DNA from: Treponema sp. | GTDB lineage: Bacteria; Spirochaetota; Spirochaetia; Treponematales; Treponemataceae | Length of the DNA: 6,863 nucleotides | Reading direction: 5' to 3' | Assembly: GCA_021442965.1 (NCBI GenBank) | Contig: JABUUX010000038.1 | Span: forward strand, 1-6,863 | Shown here: one piece after another, positions 1 to 6,419 of the stretch | Layout: every line of letters starts with the position of its first letter | Position numbering within the stretch: the first letter of the stretch is position 1 | The notes under the pieces: generated by a model | The model's database searches: none | Told to the model about the DNA's origin: nothing | What the model saw: only the letters and a program-made list of their open reading frames with translations | Position numbers and translations under genes: made by a program

Positions 1-107
1 ATTTTGTCGATTCCAGCCTTTCTGATAAGGTTTTCAAATTTCTTTGGAATCGGAGTTCCGTACATCGGAGTTGTAAAATCTGTAAAAAAGACTTCTGGTT
101 TAGACAT
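1..107 (-). CDS. DUF362-type Fe-S centre protein, N-terminal fragment
   Basis: Only the first 35 codons are in the window; the gene continues past position 1. The ATG at 107-105 has an SD-like GGGG (116-113) five bases upstream. The start of the protein reads MSKPEVFFTDF and goes on to a short helix with IPKKFENLIRKAGI. A beta strand VFFTDF followed by a lysine-rich helix ending in KAGI is how uncharacterised DUF362 proteins usually begin; many of these also carry 4Fe-4S ferredoxin motifs further on. The iron-sulfur part is not visible here, so cofactor and function are family inference only. It is divergent from the MCP gene, 210 bp away. The N-terminus shows no signal peptide, which fits a cytoplasmic protein. 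Confidence 0.6.
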   Translation of the reverse strand, partial: MSKPEVFFTDFTTPMYGTPIPKKFENLIRKAGIDK

Positions 108-137
108 ATAATCCCCTTTCATTAAGATATACTTTAT

Positions 138-143
138 ATTATA
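138..143 (-). promoter_or_regulatory. Candidate -10 box for the DUF362-type gene
   Basis: On the minus strand this reads TATAAT, a perfect sigma-70-type -10 hexamer. Transcription would start near 131, giving a leader of about 24 nt carrying the GGGG ribosome site. The -35 position 17 bp upstream (166-161, TATAAA) matches the consensus poorly. The region is very AT-rich, so chance matches are likely. Confidence 0.4.
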
Positions 144-267
144 AACTCTAAAATCCTGTTTTTATATAAATAATTTATATTTCTTTATAACGATTGTTTA
201 TTATTCGTTTTATAGTTTTCTTCGTTTTTCGATTTTCCTAGACATTTTGGAGATATGGTCATAAAAT

Positions 268-273
268 TATAAT
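268..273 (+). promoter_or_regulatory. Candidate -10 box for the MCP gene
   Basis: TATAAT, a perfect -10 hexamer, 44 bp before the MCP start codon; transcription would begin near 280. The -35 region is weak: TTTGGA (246-251, 16 bp spacer) or TTGGAG (247-252, 15 bp spacer). I looked for sigma-28 (TAAA-N15-GCCGATAA) and sigma-54 (TGGCAC-N5-TTGC) patterns, which often drive chemotaxis genes, and saw neither. Confidence 0.45.
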
Positions 274-281
274 GTTAAACG

Positions 282-302
282 TTTTATTTTATTAAAATAA
301 AA
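282..302 (+). repeat. Perfect A/T palindrome in the MCP leader
   Basis: TTTTATTTTA (282-291) and TAAAATAAAA (293-302) are perfect reverse complements around a single T. If transcription starts near 280, the mRNA begins with this A-U-only hairpin, just upstream of the GGAG ribosome site (307-310), which stays unpaired. A real RNA loop needs at least three bases, so the top pairs would open. Confidence 0.5.
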
Positions 303-317
303 ATTTGGAGAAAGAAA

Positions 318-2432
318 ATGAAAAAACTCAAGTTTACTCTTGGGCTAAAAATCCTCACTCTTGTTGCCGCTCTGCTTATATTTTCTAATTTATTTATTGG
401 AATTAATGCAGTTATCATTTCTACAAGAACACAAACTTCCCTTGTAAACAAAACTTTGGACCAGGCAGCAGAATTAGCCGCTTCTCAAATCCGGGACTTT
501 GCCGAAACACAGTTTACACTTTTGGATACACTTTCAAACATCTCTTTGATTAAAGACGAAAATATTTCTACAAAAGAAAAATGTAATCTTCTTATTACAA
601 TTACGCACTTCGATAAAGAAAAATATGAAAACATTGCCTTTTACGACAAAAACGGGAACACATACAAAGCAGACGGCTCTACAATGAATCTGGCTACAAG
701 TCCTTATTTCAAAGCCTCAATTAAAGGAAGCCGCTATATAGCAACCCCTTCCTTTAATCAGCACACAAATTCTATTCTGATGTTTGTTTCGGTTCCGGTC
801 TACAACGATTTCGGAGACATAATTGGGGTAATGGTTGCTGTATTAAAGGGAAATCCTTTTGCAGATATTGTTTCAAAAATTGATATTGAAGGCGGACTTC
901 ATCCTGTTGTTCTGGATTTAAAGACACAAACTCACATTGCAGATGTAAACGAAGGTGGAAATGAACAGGAAGGAGCATATCCAAAACTTGACCCCGAATG
1001 CGACATAAAAAAAGTTTTGGACGATGTATTTAGCGGAAAAACAGGAGTTGGAACATTTTACAATCCGATGATGAATATGAAAATTTGTTCCAGCTTCCGC
1101 CCTATTACACCAGACAATCCTATGGAAAGCGTAACCCCATGGACAGTTTTTTGTAATGCTCCATATGATGTTTACTTCAGACATATCAAAAGCCTTAAAA
1201 TTGCCATTACTGGAACACTTTCTGTTTTCCTTGTTATAGGAATCATTCTGGGAATTATTCTTATAAGCGTACTCATAAAACCTGTTCACAAAGTAAAAGA
1301 CACTATCAACGATATTGCTACAGGAAGTGCTGACCTGACAAAACGTATTGCACATACTTCAAATGATGAAATCGGAGACGTAGTAAACAGTTTCAATTCC
1401 TTCAGCGAAAAACTTCAGCATATTATAACCCAAATTAAAGCTTCAAAAGACCAGCTGTTAATTGCAGGTTCAGATTTAGACGCCTGTTCTAAAGACACTA
1501 TGAGCTGCATAGACCAGATTATTAACAATCTTGTAAATATGCTGGAACAGGTTGAATGTCAGAATAATTCCGTAACAGAAACTGCAGGTGCGGTTAAACA
1601 AATTGCCTCTAATATAGATGACCTGGATCGTATGATTGAAAAACAAGGAGAAGGAATTAACGAAGCTTCAGGAGCCATAGAAGAAATGGTTGCAAATATA
1701 AACTCTGTAACATCTTCGATGGATAAAATGGCGGTATCCTTCAGCGAACTTTCAGATCAGGCCACAACTGGTGAACGTTTACAAAAAAATGCCACCGACA
1801 AAATTGAACTCATAAAAACCCAGAGTGAAACTCTGCAGCAGGCAAACGTTGCTATTGCAAGCATAGCCAAACAAACAAATCTTCTGGCCATGAATGCCGC
1901 TATTGAAGCTTCCCATGCAGGAGAAGCTGGTAAAGGGTTTGCAGTTGTTGCAGATGAAATCCGAAAACTTTCAGAAACTTCTGCTGCCCAATCCAATAAA
2001 ATTGGGGAAGAACTTCGAGATATTGTAAATTCCATTGATGCCATGGTTGATGCAGCCATTGAATCAAGCCAGGCCTTCAATACAGTAAACAGTAAGATTA
2101 ATGAAACAGATGAACTTGTTCGTCAGATGAAAGCCGCTATGGAAGAACAGAGCGAAGGTTCCCGTCAAATTAGCGGAGCACTTTTGAACATGCAGGAAAG
2201 TTCACACGCAGTTCGTACAGCAAGTCAGGAAATGGCTGCCGGGAATCAATCCATTTTGGATGAAGTCCAGCGTCTTAGAGATTCCACAACCGGAATCCGT
2301 AACAGTGTTGAACTTATGACAGGTGATGCCAGAAAGATTGCAGATACTGGCGGCAGCCTAGGAATTATTGTAGGAGACATTACTACCTCCATCGAAAGTA
2401 TAGGTGAACAGGTAGATTTGTTTAAAGTTTAA
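318..2432 (+). CDS. Methyl-accepting chemotaxis protein with dCache-like sensor
   Basis: A transmembrane chemoreceptor of 704 residues. It would sense a ligand in the periplasm and control the CheA kinase through CheW. Order of parts: TM1 about 10-35; periplasmic sensor about 36-290; TM2 about 293-320; HAMP about 321-373; then the coiled-coil signalling hairpin. The sensor resembles double-Cache domains ([11 protein letters not shown] at 104-114, [10 protein letters not shown] at 128-137, the Pv-nd-GdiiGv pattern at 160-171), but the ligand cannot be read. The hairpin tip is the classic block from [16 protein letters not shown] (516-531) to [13 protein letters not shown] (541-553). Methylation-site-like EE pairs sit at 455-456 and 609-610. 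From HAMP to tip and from tip to end are each about 165 residues (roughly 23-24 heptads), longer than the 18 per arm of E. coli receptors. No CheR-tethering pentapeptide is present; the protein ends in LFKV. The start is supported by GGAG (307-310) seven bases upstream. The gene stands alone with its own terminator. Confidence 0.95.
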   Translation: MKKLKFTLGLKILTLVAALLIFSNLFIGINAVIISTRTQTSLVNKTLDQAAELAASQIRDFAETQFTLLDTLSNISLIKDENISTKEKCNLLITITHFDKEKYENIAFYDKNGNTYKADGSTMNLATSPYFKASIKGSRYIATPSFNQHTNSILMFVSVPVYNDFGDIIGVMVAVLKGNPFADIVSKIDIEGGLHPVVLDLKTQTHIADVNEGGNEQEGAYPKLDPECDIKKVLDDVFSGKTGVGTFYNPMMNMKICSSFRPITPDNPMESVTPWTVFCNAPYDVYFRHIKSLKIAITGTLSVFLVIGIILGIILISVLIKPVHKVKDTINDIATGSADLTKRIAHTSNDEIGDVVNSFNSFSEKLQHIITQIKASKDQLLIAGSDLDACSKDTMSCIDQIINNLVNMLEQVECQNNSVTETAGAVKQIASNIDDLDRMIEKQGEGINEASGAIEEMVANINSVTSSMDKMAVSFSELSDQATTGERLQKNATDKIELIKTQSETLQQANVAIASIAKQTNLLAMNAAIEASHAGEAGKGFAVVADEIRKLSETSAAQSNKIGEELRDIVNSIDAMVDAAIESSQAFNTVNSKINETDELVRQMKAAMEEQSEGSRQISGALLNMQESSHAVRTASQEMAAGNQSILDEVQRLRDSTTGIRNSVELMTGDARKIADTGGSLGIIVGDITTSIESIGEQVDLFKV

Positions 2433-3406
2433 ACTGAAAAATCCCTTTCAGAACAATCCTCTTTTTTAGCCTCGGAGTTTGACTCCGGGGCTTTTTCGTT
2501 ACCTTCTTTTTTTTGCATAAAGAGATGAATAAAATCAAAACGAGTTTCTGCAAGAACAACAGCAAGAAAAATCAAAATACACCCAATCCACATTTTTACA
2601 GAAACCGCTTCTTTTAGGAAAAGCACACTAAAGAAAATTCCAAATACGCTTTCAAAACTCATAAATAAAGAAGCCAAAGATCCCGGAAGATACTTTAAAC
2701 TGATGTTTTGAAGCAGAAATGCCACAAGTGAACTAAGAACACCTAAATAAAGCATGGCTCCAATAACCTTTGTCTCAAATACTGACTGCAAAGGAAATGC
2801 TCCGTCTAAAAAAGGAGCTGTAATCCAGGAAAAAACAGAAGCAAATAAAAACTGTTGGAAAGTAAGAAAAATTATGTCTGCTTTTTCTTTATTACATTTT
2901 TCAGTCCATAGAATATGAAGAGCATAAAAAAGTCCGCAAATCAGAGTAAGCACATCACCAATATTAATTCCTGCATCTCCATTCCCAAGACTTAAAAGCC
3001 CTATTCCTGTAAGAGACATAGCTGCCGCCACAAATACATACCAGCCTGGTCTCTTTTTGTATAAAGGCCAGCTTAGAATTGGAACCAGCATAACATACAC
3101 TGTTGTTAAAAACGCATTCTTTCCTGCAGTGGTATATTTACAGCCTGCAGTTTGAGTTAGATATGCAGCATATAGGAAAAAACCTGTTACTAGTCCGTTC
3201 AGCCAATCCCTTCCAGTTTTATTTTTAAATCTTTTTAATACAAAAAAGAAAAGGACAAAGGCTGCAATAGAAAAACGAAAAGCAACCATCCAGACAGGAC
3301 CAATAGAATCCAAAGAATCTTTAACCACTACAAAGGCAAAGCCCCAAATTACAGTAACAAAAATTAATCCTGCACTGGCAAGAAATGAAGTCATTTTTTT
3401 TGTCAT
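2429..3406 (-). CDS. EamA/DMT-family membrane transporter
   Basis: An inner-membrane protein of 325 residues from the chosen start. It belongs to the drug/metabolite transporter superfamily, which moves small metabolites across the membrane; the substrate cannot be predicted. It shows the two-repeat EamA layout of about ten hydrophobic helices: repeat 1 about 10-140 ([15 protein letters not shown] at 18-32, arginine in [10 protein letters not shown] at 41-50, the [12 protein letters not shown] block at 91-102) and repeat 2 about 148-286 ([15 protein letters not shown] at 151-165, [14 protein letters not shown] at 221-234, [16 protein letters not shown] at 251-266). Residues 290-325 are a charged tail. 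The open frame extends to a GTG at 3445, but that codon lies in the previous gene's terminator hairpin. I chose ATG 3406 because a TATAAT box ends seven bases before it. No Shine-Dalgarno is present; ATG 3394 is an alternative, also without one. The stop overlaps the MCP stop tail-to-tail, and no terminator is seen for this gene. Confidence 0.9.
   Translation of the reverse strand: MTKKMTSFLASAGLIFVTVIWGFAFVVVKDSLDSIGPVWMVAFRFSIAAFVLFFFVLKRFKNKTGRDWLNGLVTGFFLYAAYLTQTAGCKYTTAGKNAFLTTVYVMLVPILSWPLYKKRPGWYVFVAAAMSLTGIGLLSLGNGDAGINIGDVLTLICGLFYALHILWTEKCNKEKADIIFLTFQQFLFASVFSWITAPFLDGAFPLQSVFETKVIGAMLYLGVLSSLVAFLLQNISLKYLPGSLASLFMSFESVFGIFFSVLFLKEAVSVKMWIGCILIFLAVVLAETRFDFIHLFMQKKEGNEKAPESNSEAKKEDCSERDFSV
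2468..2496 (+). terminator. Intrinsic terminator of the MCP gene, inside the opposing transporter CDS
   Basis: A 10-bp stem (2468-2477 with 2483-2492, including one G-U pair at 2472/2488), loop TTTGA, then five T (2492-2496). It starts 36 nt after the MCP stop codon. The T tract is only on the plus-strand side, so it acts for the MCP transcript. The same bases encode residues 305-313 of the convergent transporter. Confidence 0.85.
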
Positions 3407-3412
3407 AAAATC

Positions 3413-3421
3413 ATTATAGCA
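3413..3421 (-). promoter_or_regulatory. Extended -10 promoter for the transporter gene, probably leaderless
   Basis: On the minus strand the sequence is TGCTATAAT, an exact extended -10 (TGn plus a perfect TATAAT at 3418-3413). Extended -10 promoters can work with little -35 contact, and the -35 region here (TTTCAT, 3440-3435) is poor. The usual 6-7 base discriminator places the first transcribed base at or next to the A of ATG 3406, so the mRNA would have almost no leader. The box begins directly at the end of the upstream terminator's T tract. Confidence 0.6.
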
Positions 3422-3453
3422 AAAAAAAAGCCCGATGAAATCCACCGAGCTTT
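3421..3453 (-). terminator. Intrinsic terminator of the beta-barrel gene
   Basis: On the minus strand, 3453-3443 pairs with 3437-3427 to form an 11-bp stem around loop GATTT, and nine T follow the last C (3429-3421), the first three of which pair in the stem. Two positions (3448/3432 and 3445/3435) are G-U pairs in minus-strand RNA but would be A-C mismatches in plus-strand RNA, so the hairpin is built for the minus direction. It starts 27 nt after the stop of the barrel gene. Confidence 0.9.
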
Positions 3454-3479
3454 ATATTTGTTTCAAGTAAATTGAATGA

Positions 3480-4151
3480 TTACTCGAATGTAAATTCGTA
3501 ACCAAGACCCACACTGATTCTGTAAGTTTTAGCAGTAATTACAGTTCCAGAGTCACCAGATGCTGTTACCGCTTTCCAGTCCTGATTTCCAAAAGGAGTA
3601 CTTGCACGACCGTCTACTAAAAGGTATCCAGGTCCAAGCTTAAGCCCTGCTTGAAGATATGCAGCAATTCCCCATGAATGAGCATCCCATGCAGTAGTAG
3701 GCTTTTGGATTGTTTGTGTACCAAATTTTGTTTCTGTGTCTACAAATGAAATTGGCAAAGAAAGATAAGGTCCAATACCAAGGCTCAATCTTACAGAAAG
3801 AATATTTACACAAACATCTAAAAAGAGCGGAATTGTAACATTTGATGAAGTAAGTTTTACAGAGTTATCATCCTGTTTAACAACAAACCCCTGATTAAAA
3901 CCAAATTCAAATTCCGGTCTTAATCCCAAAGAAAGAACCTTCAGATTAAGAAGAGGAATATCAACCCATATACCACCTGACCCTGAAGTTACAGTATCAG
4001 CCTTTATAAAATCAGGAGTCTGTTTACCATTTTCTGTTGTTTTAAAACCAGCGTTTCCAAAATCAACATCGCCTCTAAGCCCGACAGTCATTGCAGAAGC
4101 AGAAACTACACAAGCCACTGCCATTAATGCAGCAATCAATAATTTTTTCAT
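3480..4151 (-). CDS. Secreted, probable outer-membrane beta-barrel protein
   Basis: A protein of 223 residues that I cannot name beyond its class. Residues 1-20 form a signal peptide: KK, a hydrophobic core LLIAALMAVACVV, and a likely signal peptidase I site after SASA-20. A lipoprotein site at Cys14 is less likely because the core before it would be very short. The mature 203 residues have no hydrophobic helix but many amphipathic strands with alternating polar and apolar residues (for example 71-83, 104-113, 116-134, 159-171, 208-222), ending in YRISVGLGYEFTFE. Aromatic residues near the C-terminus (F220, F222) recall outer-membrane barrels, though the last residue is Glu. About eight strands seem possible. 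The start is ATG 4151, supported by GGAGGA (4161-4156); the longer frame begins at a TTG that is part of this ribosome site. It has its own promoter and a strong terminator; nth lies 105 bp upstream. Confidence 0.75.
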   Translation of the reverse strand: MKKLLIAALMAVACVVSASAMTVGLRGDVDFGNAGFKTTENGKQTPDFIKADTVTSGSGGIWVDIPLLNLKVLSLGLRPEFEFGFNQGFVVKQDDNSVKLTSSNVTIPLFLDVCVNILSVRLSLGIGPYLSLPISFVDTETKFGTQTIQKPTTAWDAHSWGIAAYLQAGLKLGPGYLLVDGRASTPFGNQDWKAVTASGDSGTVITAKTYRISVGLGYEFTFE

Positions 4152-4161
4152 AGTATCCTCC
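4152..4161 (-). promoter_or_regulatory. Shine-Dalgarno that fixes the start of the barrel gene
   Basis: Minus strand GGAGGA (4161-4156) is followed by TACT and ATG 4151. The in-frame TTG at 4163-4161 overlaps this site and would add only MEDT before the signal peptide, so it is not the start. Confidence 0.85.
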
Positions 4162-4202
4162 AAAGAGATTTTTAAACTCTCATAATATTCAAACTATTTA
4201 TT

Positions 4203-4214
4203 ACAGTATACTGT
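4203..4214. repeat. 12-bp perfect palindrome over the -10 of the barrel gene
   Basis: ACAGTATACTGT is its own reverse complement. Its position across the -10 box would suit an operator for a dimeric repressor, but no second copy is seen nearby and no regulator gene is present in the window. Confidence 0.4.
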
Positions 4215-4233
4215 GTATTATTTTCAAATGCAA
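4205..4233 (-). promoter_or_regulatory. Candidate promoter of the barrel gene
   Basis: On the minus strand, TTGCAT (4233-4228), a 17-bp spacer and TATACT (4210-4205) form a sigma-70-like promoter. Transcription would start near 4198, giving a leader of about 47 nt. The -10 lies inside a perfect 12-bp palindrome (4203-4214). Confidence 0.5.
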
Positions 4234-4256
4234 ACACAGGATTTTTTTCCCCCGTT

Positions 4257-4880
4257 CTACATTATTTTCTCGCACAAGTCAGTTATCAAGCACTCTTCAC
4301 ATTTTGGATTCCGTGCCGTGCAAGTATAGCGACCATGCAGCAGAAGCCAGTGGTGTGCATTAAACGCAAATTCTTTTGGGATTATTTTTAAAAGCTGTTC
4401 TTCAATCTGTTCAGGCTTTTCACCTTTTGCAAGTCCTATTCTTTGGCTTACCCTAAAAATGTGAGTATCCACCGGCATTGTCGGTTTTTTAAAAATCACA
4501 TTCTGAACAACATTTGCAGTTTTTTGTCCTACTCCCGGTAAGCTCATCAAATCTTTCCGACTCTCTGGCACAGTAGAGTTAAAATCAGAAATCAGTTTTT
4601 CAGAAAGCCCAATAATATGTTTTGCCTTACTTCTATATAACCCTATTGATTTTATATACGAGATTAATTTTTCTTCACCCAGAGTAAGCATTTCTTCAGG
4701 TGTTGATACAACTTTGAATAAAGGTGCTGTGGCAATATTTACACTTTTATCCGTAGCTTGAGCCGAAAGAACCACTGCAACCAATAAAGTATATGCATTT
4801 ACATATTCCAATTCTGAAGCGGGATTCGGATTATTCTTTTGGAAACGGCTGAACATTTCCGTAATCTTTTTCTTTTCCAT
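4257..4880 (-). CDS. nth: Endonuclease III (DNA glycosylase/AP lyase)
   Basis: This base-excision repair enzyme removes oxidised pyrimidines and cuts the strand by beta-elimination. At 207 residues it is close to E. coli Nth (211). Key residues fall at the same numbers as in E. coli: the helix-hairpin-helix LPGVGQKTANVV (114-125) with catalytic Lys120, Asp138 in PVDTHIFRV (136-144), and the 4Fe-4S ligands C-x6-C-x2-C-x5-C at Cys187, 194, 197 and 203. The N-terminal helix with NNPNPASEL (16-24) and the LLVAVVLSAQATD block (32-44) also match the family. Alignment supports ATG 4880, yet no Shine-Dalgarno is visible: the bases before it are T-rich and end in TGATTTT. The metK terminator lies just upstream (T tract 13 nt before the ATG), and I see no convincing promoter. 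No terminator follows the gene, so it may be co-transcribed with the barrel gene. Confidence 0.97.
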   Translation of the reverse strand: MEKKKITEMFSRFQKNNPNPASELEYVNAYTLLVAVVLSAQATDKSVNIATAPLFKVVSTPEEMLTLGEEKLISYIKSIGLYRSKAKHIIGLSEKLISDFNSTVPESRKDLMSLPGVGQKTANVVQNVIFKKPTMPVDTHIFRVSQRIGLAKGEKPEQIEEQLLKIIPKEFAFNAHHWLLLHGRYTCTARNPKCEECLITDLCEKIM

Positions 4881-4892
4881 AAAATCAAAAAC

Positions 4893-4921
4893 AAAAAAAC
4901 AGGGGTGCCCACAGACACCCC
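4893..4921 (-). terminator. Intrinsic terminator of metK
   Basis: On the minus strand, 4921-4914 pairs with 4909-4902 (GGGGTGTC with GGCACCCC, one U-G pair), loop TGTG. After TG come seven T (4899-4893). It begins 16 nt after the metK stop codon and ends 12 nt before the nth start codon, so nth needs either read-through or its own promoter. Confidence 0.9.
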
Positions 4922-4937
4922 AATCATTTTTTATAGC

Positions 4938-6155
4938 TTATTTTACAGCTTCCTTCAGTTCCTTTACTTTGTCTGTTTTTTCCCAAGCAAAACCTTTGCG
5001 GCCAAAATGACCGTAATTTACTGTTGCTCGATAAACAGGTTTTCTTAAGTCCAAAGTTTTTTCAATTCCAGCTGGGGAACAGTCAAATACCTTTTCAACT
5101 GCAGCTGCAATTTTTTCATTCGATACCTTTCCAGTTCCAAAGGTGTCAACCATAATTGAAACAGGATGTGGAACACCAATTGCATAAGACAACTGAATTT
5201 CTGCTCTGTCTGCCAGATGAGCGGCTACAATATTTTTTGCAATGTAACGTGCCATATAAGCAGCTGAACGGTCTACTTTAGAAGGATCCTTTCCAGAAAA
5301 AGCTCCTCCGCCATGGCGTCCCATTCCACCGTAAGTATCAACAATGATTTTGCGTCCTGTAAGACCGGAATCTCCGTGAGGACCTCCAACAACAAAACGT
5401 CCTGTAGGATTAATGTAGTACTTTGTATTTTTATCAAGAAGTCCTGTTGGTTCCAGTACAGGTTTTATAATCTTTTCTATGATTGTTTTTTCAATAATTT
5501 CGTGAGCTTTATCCTGGTCTTTAGAACTGTCCACGCCGTTGATAATGTTATCATGCTGATGTGAAACTACAACAGCATCAATACGCACCGGTTTGTGATT
5601 TTCATCATATTCAATTGTAACCTGAGACTTTGAATCAGGACGAAGCCATTTAACAGCTCCGCTCTTTCTAAGTTCTGCAGCCTTTTTAAGAATCTGATGA
5701 GCATAAACTAAAGTTGCCGGCATATACTCTGGAGTTTCATTTGTGGCAAAACCGAACATAATTCCCTGATCACCGGCACCCTGAAGTTTTTTGTATTTCT
5801 TAAGACCTTTTCCTGCAACCCCTTGATTGATATCAGGTGACTGAGTATGAATTACATTCATTACAGACATAGAATCCGCAGAGATTCCGAATTCTTCATC
5901 GGTGTATCCAATGTCACGAACAACATCACGAACAATTTTCTGTACATCCAAAACAGCTTTGGTTGTGATTTCACCACCAACAAGAACCATACCTGTTGTA
6001 GCAAAAGTTTCGCATGCTACATGAGAAGAAGGATCTTCTTTTAGACAGGCATCAAGAATTGCATCAGAAACCTGGTCACAAAGTTTGTCCGGGTGACCTT
6101 CACTTACTGATTCAGATGTAAAAAGATAATGATTTTTTGGTAAGACAGTACTCAT
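4938..6155 (-). CDS. metK: S-adenosylmethionine synthetase
   Basis: This cytoplasmic enzyme makes S-adenosylmethionine from methionine and ATP, releasing phosphate and pyrophosphate. It works as a dimer or tetramer with Mg2+ and K+. The protein is 405 residues, slightly longer than the 384 of E. coli. Family signatures are clear: the ATP/metal segment [15 protein letters not shown] (14-28) with His21 and Asp23, the hexapeptide region [11 protein letters not shown] (126-136), and the glycine-rich loop [19 protein letters not shown] (282-300). The C-terminal domain keeps [17 protein letters not shown] (326-342) and [16 protein letters not shown] (380-395). The start ATG 6155 follows a perfect AGGAGG (6168-6163) with seven bases between. 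A promoter at about 6248-6276 gives a leader of roughly 85 nt with a GC-rich foldable element. The gene is divergent from the glycogen-binding gene and is followed by its own terminator. In this family, control by methionine or SAM at the leader is common, but no known SAM riboswitch class was recognised. Confidence 0.98.
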   Translation of the reverse strand: MSTVLPKNHYLFTSESVSEGHPDKLCDQVSDAILDACLKEDPSSHVACETFATTGMVLVGGEITTKAVLDVQKIVRDVVRDIGYTDEEFGISADSMSVMNVIHTQSPDINQGVAGKGLKKYKKLQGAGDQGIMFGFATNETPEYMPATLVYAHQILKKAAELRKSGAVKWLRPDSKSQVTIEYDENHKPVRIDAVVVSHQHDNIINGVDSSKDQDKAHEIIEKTIIEKIIKPVLEPTGLLDKNTKYYINPTGRFVVGGPHGDSGLTGRKIIVDTYGGMGRHGGGAFSGKDPSKVDRSAAYMARYIAKNIVAAHLADRAEIQLSYAIGVPHPVSIMVDTFGTGKVSNEKIAAAVEKVFDCSPAGIEKTLDLRKPVYRATVNYGHFGRKGFAWEKTDKVKELKEAVK

Positions 6156-6174
6156 AAATGAGCCTCCTGTTTAG

Positions 6175-6230
6175 CAAATTTACGCTATCCCTACGGAAGC
6201 GTTCCGCCTGCAATTTGGATAAATCAGCGG
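6175..6230 (-). ncRNA. Structured GC-rich element in the metK 5' leader (possible cis-regulatory RNA)
   Basis: In minus-strand RNA, CAAATT (6217-6212) pairs with AATTTG (6180-6175). Inside this, 6201-6195 pairs with 6190-6183 around loop GTAG with one bulged base (6187), a seven-pair stem. Competing pairings exist: CGGAA/TTCCG (6206-6202 with 6198-6194), TATCC/GGATA (6221-6217 with 6190-6186) and CCGC/GCGG (6230-6227 with 6207-6204). The Shine-Dalgarno AGGAGG lies just downstream (6168-6163), outside the outer stem. The core is far more GC-rich than the flanks. It could be a regulatory leader or a dispersed palindromic repeat; it matches no SAM riboswitch that I can recognise. Confidence 0.35.
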
Positions 6231-6247
6231 ATATATTGTGTAAATGT

Positions 6248-6276
6248 AATATACTTAAAAATATTATGATTGTCTA
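6248..6276 (-). promoter_or_regulatory. Candidate metK promoter
   Basis: On the minus strand, TAGACA (6276-6271), a 17-bp spacer and TATATT (6253-6248): each hexamer matches the sigma-70 consensus at five of six positions. Transcription would start near 6241, about 85 nt before the start codon, just ahead of the foldable GC-rich element. Confidence 0.65.
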
Positions 6277-6331
6277 TGACAAAGAATTTCCATTTTCTCG
6301 AAAATTATTTTTTTTAATTTGTCAATATATT

Positions 6332-6370
6332 TTGATATCTGTATACAAAAAAAGTTTAATATATTATAAT
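6332..6370 (+). promoter_or_regulatory. Two overlapping promoters for the glycogen-binding gene
   Basis: TTGATA (6332-6337), 17 bp, TTTAAT (6355-6360), and, shifted by 10 bp, TATACA (6342-6347), 17 bp, TATAAT (6365-6370). Both have ideal spacing and good hexamers (5/6 with 5/6, and 4/6 with 6/6). Starts would fall near 6367 and 6377, giving leaders of about 43-53 nt. Confidence 0.6.
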
Positions 6371-6419
6371 TTTTCATGTAACAACTTGCTTTTCATAGAC
6401 ACCACAGGAGGTAGTTTTT

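Noticed and set aside
918..1355. Minus-strand open frame of 145 codons inside the MCP gene
   Set aside because: It is antisense to clearly coding sensor, TM2 and HAMP sequence, has no ribosome site that I can see, and has no recognisable domain.
1757..2080. Minus-strand open frame of 107 codons inside the MCP gene
   Set aside because: It mirrors the conserved signalling hairpin; the Ala/Ser-rich translation is the usual shadow of MCP coiled-coil codons.
2434..2451. CTGAAA/TTTCAG inverted repeat near the transporter stop as its terminator
   Set aside because: The stem is six weak pairs and is followed on the minus strand by TTTAAAC repeats rather than a T tract.
3407..3445. N-terminal extension of the transporter from a GTG at 3445
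   Set aside because: The GTG and the following codons are the terminator stem, T tract and -10 box of the junction, and the added residues fit no EamA N-terminus.
4240..4256. GGA-T7-CCCCC stretch after the nth stop as a terminator
   Set aside because: Only about three G-C/A-T pairs can form and no T tract follows on the minus strand, so it does not meet the pattern of the other terminators here.
4881..4940. metK and nth lie in the same frame with no stop between them other than the metK TAA, suggesting a read-through fusion
   Set aside because: Nineteen codons without a stop are expected fairly often by chance, the stretch contains a strong terminator, and both proteins are full length on their own.
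6320..6325. Perfect TTGACA on the minus strand upstream of metK as a -35 box
   Set aside because: No acceptable -10 lies 15-19 bp downstream; the TAGACA/TATATT pair at 6276-6248 is a better promoter.
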